A model generated the notes under the pieces. It was not told the origin of the DNA, made no database searches, and saw nothing but the letters and a program-made list of their open reading frames with translations. A stretch of DNA of 17,597 bases, from the NCBI GenBank assembly GCA_002469525.1, contig DKME01000068.1:1-17597 (forward strand), written 5' to 3'. The position numbers and the translations under genes were made by a program. How positions within the stretch are numbered: position 1 is the stretch's first letter; each line of letters starts with the position of its first letter. Below, piece after piece: positions 7,139 to 14,198 of this stretch. Source of the DNA: Actinobacteria bacterium UBA7422 (GTDB lineage: Bacteria; Actinomycetota; Actinomycetes; S36-B12).

Positions 7139-8068
7139 TTACGCGGCTCCTAATCGCAACACAACACCGTCGAGCAGGTCTTTCTCACTGACCAAGACTT
7201 GTGTGAATCCAAGAACTCGCATTGATTCCTGGAGCACGAGCGCGCCACCTGCGATCACGTCAATGCGGCCAGGGTGCATGAAGCCAAGCGTGGCCCGTTG
7301 CTGCCGTGTCATGCCTATTAGTTCACTTGTCACTTCGTTCACTTGATCACTGCTGACTACCGATCCATGGATCAAGTTCGCGTCGTATTCGGTGAGGTTC
7401 ATGGCCATCGCTGCCACGGTAGTAACAGAACCAGCGAGACCAATAAACGTGGAATAGGAATCAATTGGGAAGGACTCAGCAATTGCTGAAAGTGCACTAT
7501 CGATGTCACTTACGGTTGAGGTGATTTCATGTTGGGTTGGAGGGTCAGTGTGTAGGTGTCGTTCGGTCATGCGGACACAACCGATATTTAGACTACGTGC
7601 GAGCAATTCCCCGTTTCCAAGTTTCGTAACAAACTCTGTGGATCCCCCACCAATGTCGGCAACGACAACCGAACCTTGCACCTCGAGTCCAGAAAGCGCT
7701 CCTAAGTAGGAGAGCTCTGCTTCTTCAGTGCCTGTAATGACTTCTGGTTCGACACCCAATGCGTCCCTGACTCCGGCGAAGAAAACATCATGATTTGATA
7801 CATCACGCGAGGCTGAGGTTGCGATGAATCGCAATGTAGTGACATCGTGCTGCTCTAGAATTTCCGCGTATTCTCTGCAGGCTGCAAATGTTCGCTCGAG
7901 AGCCGCAGAACTAAATTCACCCTCTGTATCGACACCTTCACCTAAACGCACAGTTCGCATTTCTCGCACTATGTCGGTGACACTTTCGCCCTCTACCCGA
8001 GCTATCAGGAGCCTGATCGCATTAGTTCCACAATCAATTGCAGCGAAAACGGGTGCTAACTCGGACAT
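7139..8068 (-). CDS. ppx: Ppx/GppA phosphatase (exopolyphosphatase family)
   Basis: Cytoplasmic phosphatase of the ASKHA fold, 309 residues from ATG 8068, expected to act on polyphosphate and/or pppGpp. The first phosphate loop AAIDCGTNAIRLL has its aspartate at D12; GTEEAEL (113-119) holds the presumed catalytic glutamate; the second phosphate loop ADIGGGSTEF covers about 137-146. It has only the core domain (no HD-type C-terminal domain), like the short actinobacterial Ppx proteins such as Mtb Rv1026. The start is ambiguous: an in-frame ATG at 8104 and a GTG at 8122 also exist, because a 12-bp tandem repeat adds SEFSPEFSPEF-like residues. I chose 8068 since family members start shortly before the first phosphate loop. 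From 8068 it overlaps the DUF501 gene by 13 bp; from 8104, by 49 bp. Confidence 0.92.
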   Translation of the reverse strand: MSELAPVFAAIDCGTNAIRLLIARVEGESVTDIVREMRTVRLGEGVDTEGEFSSAALERTFAACREYAEILEQHDVTTLRFIATSASRDVSNHDVFFAGVRDALGVEPEVITGTEEAELSYLGALSGLEVQGSVVVADIGGGSTEFVTKLGNGELLARSLNIGCVRMTERHLHTDPPTQHEITSTVSDIDSALSAIAESFPIDSYSTFIGLAGSVTTVAAMAMNLTEYDANLIHGSVVSSDQVNEVTSELIGMTRQQRATLGFMHPGRIDVIAGGALVLQESMRVLGFTQVLVSEKDLLDGVVLRLGAA

Positions 8069-8580
8069 GAACTCGGGGCTGAACTCGGGGCTGAACTCAG
8101 ACATGAAGTGGGCTGCCACCACGGGGACAGCATGGCTAATGCGCGATCACCGAGTGGATTCACGCCAGGGCCGCACGCCAAGGATTGCCCGATTAAAACG
8201 TGAAGGCACTTAACCCGGTTGGGCATGCCACCTGCGCTGATGTCTTTGAGTTCGGGGACGATTCCCAGTAATTCACGGTCGGCGAGATAGCGCTCGTGGG
8301 CCGTCTTGTAGGCAGCGGCGAGTTCTAGATCTTGGGCAAGCTCGGCTTCCATCTCACGCATTAACCCGGTGCTTTCCAAGGTTCCAATCGCGCCAGCAAG
8401 TTTTGGGCAGGTGAGGTAATAGGTGGTCGGAAAAGGAGTCCCGTCGGGTAGTCGGGGTTCGGTCTGAACGACGAGTGGGGCCGTGCAGTCGCAGCGCGCT
8501 GCAACGCGAAAGCACCCTCTGGGGAAGCGACCGAGTTGTTGCTCAACTACCGCTAAGTCTTCAGGGGTTATTTCAGCCAT
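8056..8580 (-). CDS. DUF501 family protein
   Basis: Conserved actinobacterial protein of unknown function, 174 residues. Family features are the N-terminal helix MAEITPEDLAVVEQQLGR, a cysteine cluster (C23, C30, C32), YYLTCPKL (54-61) and the late motif NRVKCLHVLIGQSLACGPG around 121-139. The cysteines suggest metal binding, but that is speculation. ATG 8580 is chosen because the recognisable domain begins there; the frame continues upstream into the FtsB-like gene without family similarity. It overlaps the FtsB-like stop by 8 bp (ATGGCTGA), implying coupled translation. The last 16 residues (SCLSSAPSSAPSSCPS) are encoded by four 12-bp repeat units that also encode or precede the Ppx N-terminus, and so are probably a recent low-complexity addition. 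The order eno-ftsB-DUF501-ppx is conserved across actinobacteria. Confidence 0.9.
   Translation of the reverse strand: MAEITPEDLAVVEQQLGRFPRGCFRVAARCDCTAPLVVQTEPRLPDGTPFPTTYYLTCPKLAGAIGTLESTGLMREMEAELAQDLELAAAYKTAHERYLADRELLGIVPELKDISAGGMPNRVKCLHVLIGQSLACGPGVNPLGDRALAMLSPWWQPTSCLSSAPSSAPSSCPS
8058..8105 (-). repeat. Four-copy 12-bp tandem repeat across the DUF501/ppx junction
   Basis: Four exact 12-bp units read on the minus strand: CATGTCTGAGTT (8105-8094), CAGCCCCGAGTT twice (8093-8070) and CATGTCCGAGTT (8069-8058). The middle two are identical; the outer two differ from each other at one base. Because 12 is a multiple of 3, both frames stay open: one gives Ser-Ala-Pro-Ser-type repeats in DUF501, the other Ser-Pro-Glu-Phe repeats before Ppx. 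Each outer unit carries an ATG in the ppx frame. The DUF501 stop is formed at the repeat's edge. Confidence 0.93.
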
Positions 8581-8986
8581 TACCCGGCTCAACTGCGTTG
8601 TCGGCCTCAGCCAATGCGCCCCACAACTTGCTATACCAATTGGGCTCACGCTCAGCAGCTTGCTCAGAGATACTTTCAGCGGCTGGACGGCCTGATGCAT
8701 CAAGTGCTACATAACCGATCTCACCCGGCATGACGAAGTGCAGTCTGCGCTTAGCTTCAGCGGCGATGTAAGCCGGGTCCGCCCAACGCTGTTGCTCCAG
8801 GGCAAGACGGTCCACATTTTCCTGAGTGACTTGAATCTGCGCAACAAGTGCTGCGATCTCAGCTCGCTGCCCAAAATAATTGCGCACAGGAACTGCCAGA
8901 ATCACGCCCACGAGTGCGATCGTGACGAGAAGCGCCAAGGCACGGCCTGTCAACGAGCCATTCGAGCGATCCTTGGTATCTGCCAC
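8573..8986 (-). CDS. ftsB: Septum formation initiator, FtsB/DivIC-like
   Basis: Small bitopic membrane protein, 137 residues, expected to work in the divisome with FtsL- and FtsQ-type partners. A short cytoplasmic N-terminus (1-14) precedes one membrane segment (about 15-34, rich in L, V and A), a coiled coil (about 38-67, QRAEIAALVAQIQ onward) and the family motif W-ADPAYIAAEAKRRLHFV with MPGE (68-89). The acidic, Trp-containing tail is less conserved. The start is a GTG at 8986; an in-frame TGA lies two codons upstream, so it is the first possible start, though no clear ribosome binding site precedes it. It lies 35 bp after eno and overlaps DUF501 by 8 bp. The symbol is used as the family name, on synteny with Rv1024. 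Confidence 0.9.
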   Translation of the reverse strand: MADTKDRSNGSLTGRALALLVTIALVGVILAVPVRNYFGQRAEIAALVAQIQVTQENVDRLALEQQRWADPAYIAAEAKRRLHFVMPGEIGYVALDASGRPAAESISEQAAEREPNWYSKLWGALAEADNAVEPGNG

Positions 8987-9021
8987 TGGTCAATAGTCAC
9001 ACGGTCTGGGCGTAAATGCGC

Positions 9022-10305
9022 TCAGGCACCGCCGCCAAAGCGTGGAAATGCGGTACTGCCCGCGTAACGAGCACTGTCTGCGAGTTCCTCTTCGATCCGA
9101 AGGAGTTGGTTGTACTTGGCAACCCGCTCGCTGCGAGCGGGTGCTCCTGTCTTGATTTGTCCACAATTGACGGCTACTGCCAGGTCGGCGATGGTCGTAT
9201 CCTCTGTTTCCCCAGAACGGTGAGACATCATGGACGTGTAGCCACTTCGAGTTGCCATAGCAACAGCGTCGAGGGTTTCGGTCAGTGAACCAATTTGGTT
9301 GACTTTTACCAACAACGAGTTAGCCGCACCTTCGGCGATACCGCGGGCTAACCGCTCCGGATTGGTAACGAACAGGTCGTCGCCAACTAGTTGAACCCGA
9401 TCACCGATCGCATTGGTCGCGTGGATCCAGCCGGCCCAGTCGTCTTCTGCCAGAGCATCTTCAATGGAGACCAAAGGGAAGTCGGCCAACAGGGATTCGT
9501 AGTAAGCCGTCATCCATTCAGATGACCGTGCGGCACCTTCGAATGTGTAAGCACCGTCGGTGTAAAACTCCGTTGATGCAACGTCAAGTGCCAGACCAAT
9601 GTCAGTTCCTACTGTGAAACCTGCGGCTTCAATCGCCGTGACAATGAGTTCAAGTGCGGCACGGTTGTTGGGAAGGTCTGGAGCGAAACCACCCTCGTCA
9701 CCGAGGCCGGTTGCATAGCCGTTCTTTTTAAGCACGGACTTCAACGCGTGATAGACCTCGGTGCCGCTTCGCAAGGCTTCTGTGAAGGTGGTTGCTCCAA
9801 TCGGTGCGATCATGAACTCCTGAATGTCGACCCCAGTATCGGCATGCGCGCCACCATTGAGAATGTTCATCATGGGAACCGGCAGTAGGTGGGCATTGGG
9901 GCCGCCCAGGTACTTGAACAAAGGTAGTTCGGCCGAAAGAGCCGCCGCCTTTGCAACCGCGAGGGAAGCTCCCAGGATCGCGTTGGCTCCAAGGCGACTC
10001 TTATTGGGTGTGCCGTCAAGATCGATTAAGACTTGATCAACGGTGCGCTGGTCGTCGGCTGAAAGACCAATAATTGAGTCCGCTATTTCACCTTCGACTG
10101 CTGCAACGGCAAGCAGGACGCCTTTACCGCTATAACGGGAATCTTCGTCGCGCTTTTCAGCTGCCTCAAAGGCACCCGTTGAAGCACCCGAAGGAACTGC
10201 TGCACGTGAAACCGTGTCGTCGTCGAGGAGCACTTCCACCTCAACGGTGGGATTTCCCCGTGAATCAAGAATCTCGCGTGCAATTACCGCTTCAATGATC
10301 GCCAT
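9022..10305 (-). CDS. eno: Enolase (phosphopyruvate hydratase)
   Basis: Glycolytic enzyme, 427 residues, interconverting 2-phosphoglycerate and phosphoenolpyruvate in the cytoplasm. The sequence is full length and all key residues are visible: proton donor E204 in GDEGGFAP, magnesium ligands D241, E282 and D309, catalytic base K334 in LLVKVNQIGSLTET, the SHRSGETED loop at 361-369, and K385. The N-terminus IIEAVIAREILDSRGNPTVE is typical. ATG 10305 has no ribosome binding site; TAGACT ends 7 bases before it, which suggests a leaderless mRNA. It heads the ftsB-DUF501-ppx block. On the other side it is divergent from the DUF4349 gene. No unusual substitution was noticed. Confidence 0.98.
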   Translation of the reverse strand: MAIIEAVIAREILDSRGNPTVEVEVLLDDDTVSRAAVPSGASTGAFEAAEKRDEDSRYSGKGVLLAVAAVEGEIADSIIGLSADDQRTVDQVLIDLDGTPNKSRLGANAILGASLAVAKAAALSAELPLFKYLGGPNAHLLPVPMMNILNGGAHADTGVDIQEFMIAPIGATTFTEALRSGTEVYHALKSVLKKNGYATGLGDEGGFAPDLPNNRAALELIVTAIEAAGFTVGTDIGLALDVASTEFYTDGAYTFEGAARSSEWMTAYYESLLADFPLVSIEDALAEDDWAGWIHATNAIGDRVQLVGDDLFVTNPERLARGIAEGAANSLLVKVNQIGSLTETLDAVAMATRSGYTSMMSHRSGETEDTTIADLAVAVNCGQIKTGAPARSERVAKYNQLLRIEEELADSARYAGSTAFPRFGGGA

Positions 10306-10312
10306 AATGACA

Positions 10313-10341
10313 AGTCTAGTGAAGCCAAATCGCGCGCTTAA
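10313..10341 (-). promoter_or_regulatory. Putative promoter of eno giving a leaderless mRNA
   Basis: TAGACT (10318-10313) fits the TAnnnT -10 pattern and ends exactly 7 bases before the A of the eno ATG, the spacing expected if transcription starts at the start codon. TTAAGC (10341-10336) with a 17-bp spacer is a poor -35. No purine-rich ribosome binding site lies between. Leaderless genes are common in actinobacteria. Confidence 0.5.
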
Positions 10342-10370
10342 TCACCCTTCGATACCAAATCGAGACCAAA

Positions 10371-10418
10371 ATGGTGCAGCCGAGTAGGTCGTATCACCAT
10401 CAAAGGGTTATCTCGGCT
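10371..10418 (+). repeat. Two interleaved inverted repeats upstream of the DUF4349 gene
   Basis: ATGGTG (10371-10376) can pair with CACCAT (10395-10400), and AGCCGAG (10378-10384) with CTCGGCT (10412-10418). The two pairings interleave, so they would be exclusive or form a pseudoknot. The whole lies 28 bases before the DUF4349 start, inside the 141-bp divergent region that must also hold its promoter. Short arms mean chance is possible. Confidence 0.3.
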
Positions 10419-10446
10419 ACCGCAGCATTCATTACAGGAGTAGATC

Positions 10447-11277
10447 ATGCAGATTCACAAGAGCTTAACCATTGCCGGAATTGGCCTGGCATTTCTCGCA
10501 CTGGCTGGGTGCGGTTCAACGAGCTCACAAGACTCGGCTGGGGCTATAGACATGGCCGTTATGGAGCCCGAGTCGGTCAGCAGCGAATCTGTTCAATTTG
10601 ACCAACGAGAGTCGGAGCAATTCGTCACCCGGAATTCGAGTATCTCCCTACAAGGGTCCAATGTTGCCAACATGGCGCAATCGGTTCTTGCGGTCACAGA
10701 AGCGTTTGCGGGGACGATTTCGCAACAAGATATCCGTAACGAGAACGAACAAAGCTACGCTTCACTGACCGTTCGCGTCCCTAACAACGAACTCGATGCC
10801 TACTTGAGCGCACTCTCAGAAATCGGCAAAGTCACCTATCTGAGTACTTCGTCCCTTGATGTCACTACAACGGTGATCGACCTTGATGCTCGAATCGAAA
10901 CCTTGAATACGTCGATCACGCGGCTCGCCCAGCTTCAAACCGAAGCTGCAAACGTTGCAGACTTGGTAGCAGTTGAATCAGAACTCACCGCACGCACCGC
11001 AGAGCGCGACTCACTCGTTGCGCAACGCGAGTTTTTACAAGATCAAGTTGATCTATCCACGGTATACGTCGACATTGCTGCCGACCCTGCAACAAGTACA
11101 GACTCGCCAAACTTTCTGCAGGGAATTCAAGATGGATGGAATGCTTTGATCAATGCCTTGGCGGCAACCATAACTTTCGCCGGATTTCTCATTCCGATTT
11201 TGGGATCAATTTTCTTGCTAGCGATTGTAATCGTCGCGATCGTTTTAGTTATAAAGCGAGTGCGCCAACAAAAATAA
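10447..11277 (+). CDS. DUF4349 domain lipoprotein with C-terminal membrane segment
   Basis: Envelope protein of unknown function, 276 residues. It has a lipoprotein signal (residues 1-21) with lipobox LAGC and C22, then a Ser-rich linker. The DUF4349 domain starts near residue 58 (NSSISLQGSNVANMAQ) and includes SYASLTVRVPNNELDAYL and GKVTYLSTSSLDVT. A coiled-coil stretch with IDLDARIETLNTSITRLAQL and LTARTAERDSLVAQREFLQ follows (about 142-200), then the domain's end LSTVYVDI. A hydrophobic segment near 245-270 with a basic tail (KRVRQQK) anchors the C-terminus. Both ends would therefore be at the membrane, with the coiled coil outside. The start is supported by ACAGGAG before ATG 10447. It stands alone on the plus strand, divergent from eno and convergent with the mfd operon. 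No function should be assumed. Confidence 0.88.
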   Translation: MQIHKSLTIAGIGLAFLALAGCGSTSSQDSAGAIDMAVMEPESVSSESVQFDQRESEQFVTRNSSISLQGSNVANMAQSVLAVTEAFAGTISQQDIRNENEQSYASLTVRVPNNELDAYLSALSEIGKVTYLSTSSLDVTTTVIDLDARIETLNTSITRLAQLQTEAANVADLVAVESELTARTAERDSLVAQREFLQDQVDLSTVYVDIAADPATSTDSPNFLQGIQDGWNALINALAATITFAGFLIPILGSIFLLAIVIVAIVLVIKRVRQQK

Positions 11278-11291
11278 CTGCTGGCGCACTC
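11258..11291 (+). terminator. Stem-loop over the DUF4349 stop codon
   Basis: Arms 11258-11267 (GAGTGCGCCA) and 11282-11291 (TGGCGCACTC) are perfect 10-bp complements with a 14-base loop that contains the TAA stop. No T-run follows on the plus strand (CCGGCC comes next), so it is not a classic intrinsic terminator. It may protect the mRNA end or act in Rho-dependent termination. Confidence 0.45.
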
Positions 11292-11345
11292 CCGGCCTCC
11301 CCCCACATGACCGAGTTCAACTTTCATTGAACAAGTGAATAGTTA

Positions 11346-11373
11346 CGCGGAGGTCTGACATGTGACCTCTGCG
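11346..11373. terminator. Stem-loop between the convergent DUF4349 and lipoprotein genes
   Basis: CGCGGAGGTC (11346-11355) pairs with GACCTCTGCG (11364-11373): 10 bp with one G-T pair and an 8-base loop. It sits near the middle of the 130-bp convergent gap 11278-11407, which holds no gene. T-tracts are lacking directly after the stem in either direction, though TAATTTTTCT lies 18 bases downstream on the plus strand. A bidirectional terminator role is plausible, not proven. Confidence 0.45.
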
Positions 11374-11407
11374 AAGAAACTACATTCGTGTAATTTTTCT
11401 GCAGGAA

Positions 11408-11929
11408 TTAGCTGCACTGAAATTGCATGTTGAGGTCCGTGAGAACTAGTTCTGCAGCGCCGACTGCATCACGCGCGGACAGTGCAGCGTCTGCCAGTCC
11501 AAGTGTCTTATTAATAAAGTTGTCTTCCGCTTGGGCTTCATTGAATTTATTGAACGCTTCGTCTTTGAACGAGAGCGCGGCATCAAGATCGCGTTGCAAT
11601 TTTTGCTGCTCTGCAGAGCCCCCTTGGAATGAGGCGATCAAGTCTTCAAGGAATGCAACCTGATTATCGAACTCCTTCTCAAATGCAGTAACAAGGTCAG
11701 GGTTTGCTACAAGATCGGCCACGGCGGTCGACAGCGATGCCTGCATTTGGTCAAGTACCACGCAAGGATCACTGGCAATTTCCGATTGAGTGGGAGTCGC
11801 GGACTCGCTGACCATTGGTGTCATGGACGGGCTGGACTCGCTCTGCGAGGAACACGCGCTAAGAACGAGGGGAGCTACTAGAACCAACGCCATGAGTTGT
11901 TTAAGCACTTGAGTATTGAAACACGCCAA
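11408..11929 (-). CDS. Small lipoprotein of unknown function
   Basis: Not recognised as a known family. It is 173 residues from the first possible start. Residues 1-25 form a lipoprotein signal (VLKQLMALVLVAPLVLSA) with C26 as lipidation site, followed by a Ser/Thr/Pro linker (about 27-52). The mature part is almost all helical and acidic, with heptad-like stretches such as TAFEKEFDNQVAFLEDLI and EAFNKFNEAQAEDNF; two cysteines (C56 and C172, at the ends of the mature domain) could form a disulfide. The start is uncertain: TTG 11929 is the first, but GTG 11908 (giving MLKQLMALV) and ATG 11893 are alternatives, and none has a clear ribosome binding site. The TTG lies 3 bp after the DUF885 stop, so it is probably translationally coupled as last gene of the mfd operon. 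Confidence 0.78.
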   Translation of the reverse strand: MACFNTQVLKQLMALVLVAPLVLSACSSQSESSPSMTPMVSESATPTQSEIASDPCVVLDQMQASLSTAVADLVANPDLVTAFEKEFDNQVAFLEDLIASFQGGSAEQQKLQRDLDAALSFKDEAFNKFNEAQAEDNFINKTLGLADAALSARDAVGAAELVLTDLNMQFQCS

Positions 11930-11932
11930 GGG

Positions 11933-13555
11933 TCACAAACCGATCAAGGTACGAATATGTCGTGGGGCCGGGGATCCAAATTGCAGGAGTAGGTCATGGA
12001 TTTCACGCAATGACCATTCCGGGTGGAGCAACTCAAGATCAGCGACCAAACTAGAAACCTCGCGGTATCCAACGAAATAGGTGGGGAGTTGACCCGCAGT
12101 GAGCAAAGCGCGCCTCCACTTTCCAGACGCCTCCCCTTCTTCTTGAAACCCCCTGGTTGTCATGAGGATCATGGCGGTTTCCTCATCCATGTCCTGCGTG
12201 TGGACACTGATGTCAAGAATTGCGTTGATAGTCATGCGGGCTTGCATTTTCAGTTGCTGCATTTTGATTGCAAGCCGACTGATAGCTGTTGGCTGTTGGC
12301 TGGGTGCATACCCTCGGTTGACAAGGAGTTCTTCCGCGTAGACAGCCCAGCCCTCCACGAAGGTCCCACTGAAACCAAAACGCCTGGTCAAGCTTTGTTC
12401 ACGGCCATTTTTGGCAAGCGCTAGTTGCAATACGTGTCCGGGTATTGCTTCATGGATCGTCAGATTGTGGATCTGTACGCCGTTATATTCCCGGTAAAAA
12501 CTGGTTTTACGCTCTGGCGTCCACTGAGCTGGCGTGGGTGCGACCGCGACGAAAGTGGGCACCGAGGAGGTCTCAAGGGGTCCCGGTGCATCGCAGTAGG
12601 CAACGGCTACTCCTCTGTGAATTTCCGGCATCTCAATAACCTGTACTTCGATGTCGGGAACGGTGACCAGATCATGTTGGGTAGTGAAAGCCTTGGCAGA
12701 GGCCATTGCTTGGTCAACAAAGGCAAGAACGGATTCGTCTGTGACAACGGCGCCCTTCGCGATGTGTTCGAGGACCTGTCTGACGGGATCGCTCGCGGCG
12801 TCAATGTTGCTTTCCATCAAGTATTGCCGAGCCACACGACGCATCTCGGAATCCAGGTAGTCAAGGTGGTCGTGCGCAATACCGAGTAGATCACTGACAT
12901 TTATTTCAGCGTCGAGTGCGTGCCAGAGAATCCCTGCATACATTTGGGCGCCCATGCGCGGTGACCTTTGCGACAGTGGAAGTTGCTCGGTGAGCCATTC
13001 AATGTGTTGATCCATTGCGGCAATGACCTGTGGGGCGGCTTCGATTGACTCGAGTAGCGCTTTGGTTCCTTCACACTGAGCGATCGCCGTTTCACAGTGA
13101 ATCGCGGGCATCTCGCGAAGCGTGTTTCGTGCTTGCTCGAGGAACCCCGGGATTTTTTCGGTACGGGCCGCAACATTGGCCATTCGTTCATCAATTGGAG
13201 CAAAGTCTCGCGACAGAAGTAAATGTATGGCTGTTCCCGGATTCCAGAGCATGGGATTCCAAGTGTGGGCTGCGACGTGAAGGATCTCAAAGTGGGTTTT
13301 GGTCAGGAACGCGCGAAGGATTTCTAAATCGGCGAGGTCTGGTAGCTCAAGTTCGACGTCGTCAACCGCGTCGAGCGCTGTGAGGTATTCCTCGATCCTG
13401 TCAGCGAATTCCGTTTGTCCATGGTAGGAAAGATCTGGCAGTTCTGAATCGAATGCGTGCTCACCCATCCAGGTGGCGCCTACCGGATCCATACGGAATG
13501 AGTCGTGAATCACCAGTTGCGCGATTCGCTCAAACTCTTGTTTGGCATCACTCAT
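11933..13555 (-). CDS. DUF885 family protein, probable metallopeptidase
   Basis: Cytoplasmic protein of 540 residues in the DUF885 family, a group of putative zinc metallo-carboxypeptidases. The hallmark HEAIPGH lies at 368-374 (H368, E369, H374), followed by EGWAVYAEEL at 401-410, which probably supplies the third metal ligand (E401). The N-terminal half is mostly helical. YREYNGVQIHNLTIHEA and FSGTFVEGWAVY around the metal site are typical of the family. No signal peptide is seen, so it should act inside the cell; the substrate is unknown. The ATG at 13555 overlaps the mazG stop by 8 bp (ATGAGTGA), with GAGGAAGTGCGG just upstream. It sits between mazG and a small lipoprotein gene in one operon; no functional link to Mfd or MazG is evident. 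Confidence 0.9.
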   Translation of the reverse strand: MSDAKQEFERIAQLVIHDSFRMDPVGATWMGEHAFDSELPDLSYHGQTEFADRIEEYLTALDAVDDVELELPDLADLEILRAFLTKTHFEILHVAAHTWNPMLWNPGTAIHLLLSRDFAPIDERMANVAARTEKIPGFLEQARNTLREMPAIHCETAIAQCEGTKALLESIEAAPQVIAAMDQHIEWLTEQLPLSQRSPRMGAQMYAGILWHALDAEINVSDLLGIAHDHLDYLDSEMRRVARQYLMESNIDAASDPVRQVLEHIAKGAVVTDESVLAFVDQAMASAKAFTTQHDLVTVPDIEVQVIEMPEIHRGVAVAYCDAPGPLETSSVPTFVAVAPTPAQWTPERKTSFYREYNGVQIHNLTIHEAIPGHVLQLALAKNGREQSLTRRFGFSGTFVEGWAVYAEELLVNRGYAPSQQPTAISRLAIKMQQLKMQARMTINAILDISVHTQDMDEETAMILMTTRGFQEEGEASGKWRRALLTAGQLPTYFVGYREVSSLVADLELLHPEWSLREIHDLLLQFGSPAPRHIRTLIGL

Positions 13556-14195
13556 GAGACCGCACTTCCTCGATTCTCCGGAGTACTGCTTTGCGCAATG
13601 CCGCCTCAGTGTCCAGTCCTAGCGAGCTGGCCGAAGCCACGAGGGCCAGCAGGTAGTCACCCAGTTGCCCTTCGGTTTCTATTCGAGCCAGAAGCTCGTT
13701 GGTTTCATCGATATAAATTGGCTGTGGAACGCTGACCGACTTACTCCGCGAATTGAGTTTTTCGGCACGCATTAATGCAGGTAGTGTCTCGGGAATCCCG
13801 TCAGTGACCGAATCGCGCTTCTTCTCTTTGGCCTTTCGTTCATGCCAGCTCAGTTCAACATCTGCTGCTGAATCAACCTGCTCGTCACCGAATACGTGCG
13901 GGTGCCTGCGGACTAGTTTGTCAGTGATCCCGTCAATTACAGAGTCAATGTCCCAACCGTTGTCCTGCTCCTGTGAGATACGGGCGTGGAACACAACCTG
14001 GAGTAATAGGTCTCCAAGTTCTTCACGCATTGCCTCGCTGTCATTTGAGTCAATTGCCTCAACGCTTTCATAAGCCTCTTCGATCAAATACTCAACGAGG
14101 CTTTGGTGAGTTTGTGCGGCATCCCAGGGGCAGCCACCGGGCGATCTCAAACGGTCAAGGACCGCCACCAACTCTGGGAAGTGGCTTCCTCGCAT
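13548..14195 (-). CDS. mazG: MazG nucleoside triphosphate pyrophosphohydrolase
   Basis: Cytoplasmic house-cleaning enzyme, 215 residues, hydrolysing (d)NTPs to monophosphates and pyrophosphate. The MazG domain covers about 8-110: GGCPWDAAQTHQSLVEYL, then the metal-binding E39-E40-x2-E43 helix and E59-x2-D62 in REELGDLLLQVVFHA, then DKLVRRHPHVFGD. The C-terminal half has a remnant of the second domain found in longer MazG proteins (EGQLGDYLLALVASASSLGLDTEAALRKA), with E and D still present; E. coli MazG has about 263 residues. The ATG at 14195 has GGAG 8 bases upstream. It lies 3 bp after the SurA-like gene and overlaps DUF885 by 8 bp. Its place near mfd and eno matches Mtb Rv1021. Confidence 0.95.
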   Translation of the reverse strand: MRGSHFPELVAVLDRLRSPGGCPWDAAQTHQSLVEYLIEEAYESVEAIDSNDSEAMREELGDLLLQVVFHARISQEQDNGWDIDSVIDGITDKLVRRHPHVFGDEQVDSAADVELSWHERKAKEKKRDSVTDGIPETLPALMRAEKLNSRSKSVSVPQPIYIDETNELLARIETEGQLGDYLLALVASASSLGLDTEAALRKAVLRRIEEVRSHE

Positions 14196-14198
14196 GTG

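Noticed and set aside
8058..8105. CRISPR-like array
   Set aside because: Units are 12 bp and directly adjacent, with no spacers; this is a plain tandem repeat.
8069..8122. Ppx starts at GTG 8122 or ATG 8104
   Set aside because: Both add repeat-derived residues before the first phosphate loop and neither has a strong ribosome binding site; 8104 cannot be fully excluded.
8581..8703. Upstream extension of DUF501 into the FtsB-like gene
   Set aside because: Family similarity begins at MAEITPEDL (8580); the rest is the other frame of the FtsB-like gene.
12425..12889. Open frame of 154 codons on the plus strand, antisense to DUF885
   Set aside because: It lies inside a well-supported DUF885 gene, has no family resemblance, and is a by-product of codon use on the other strand.
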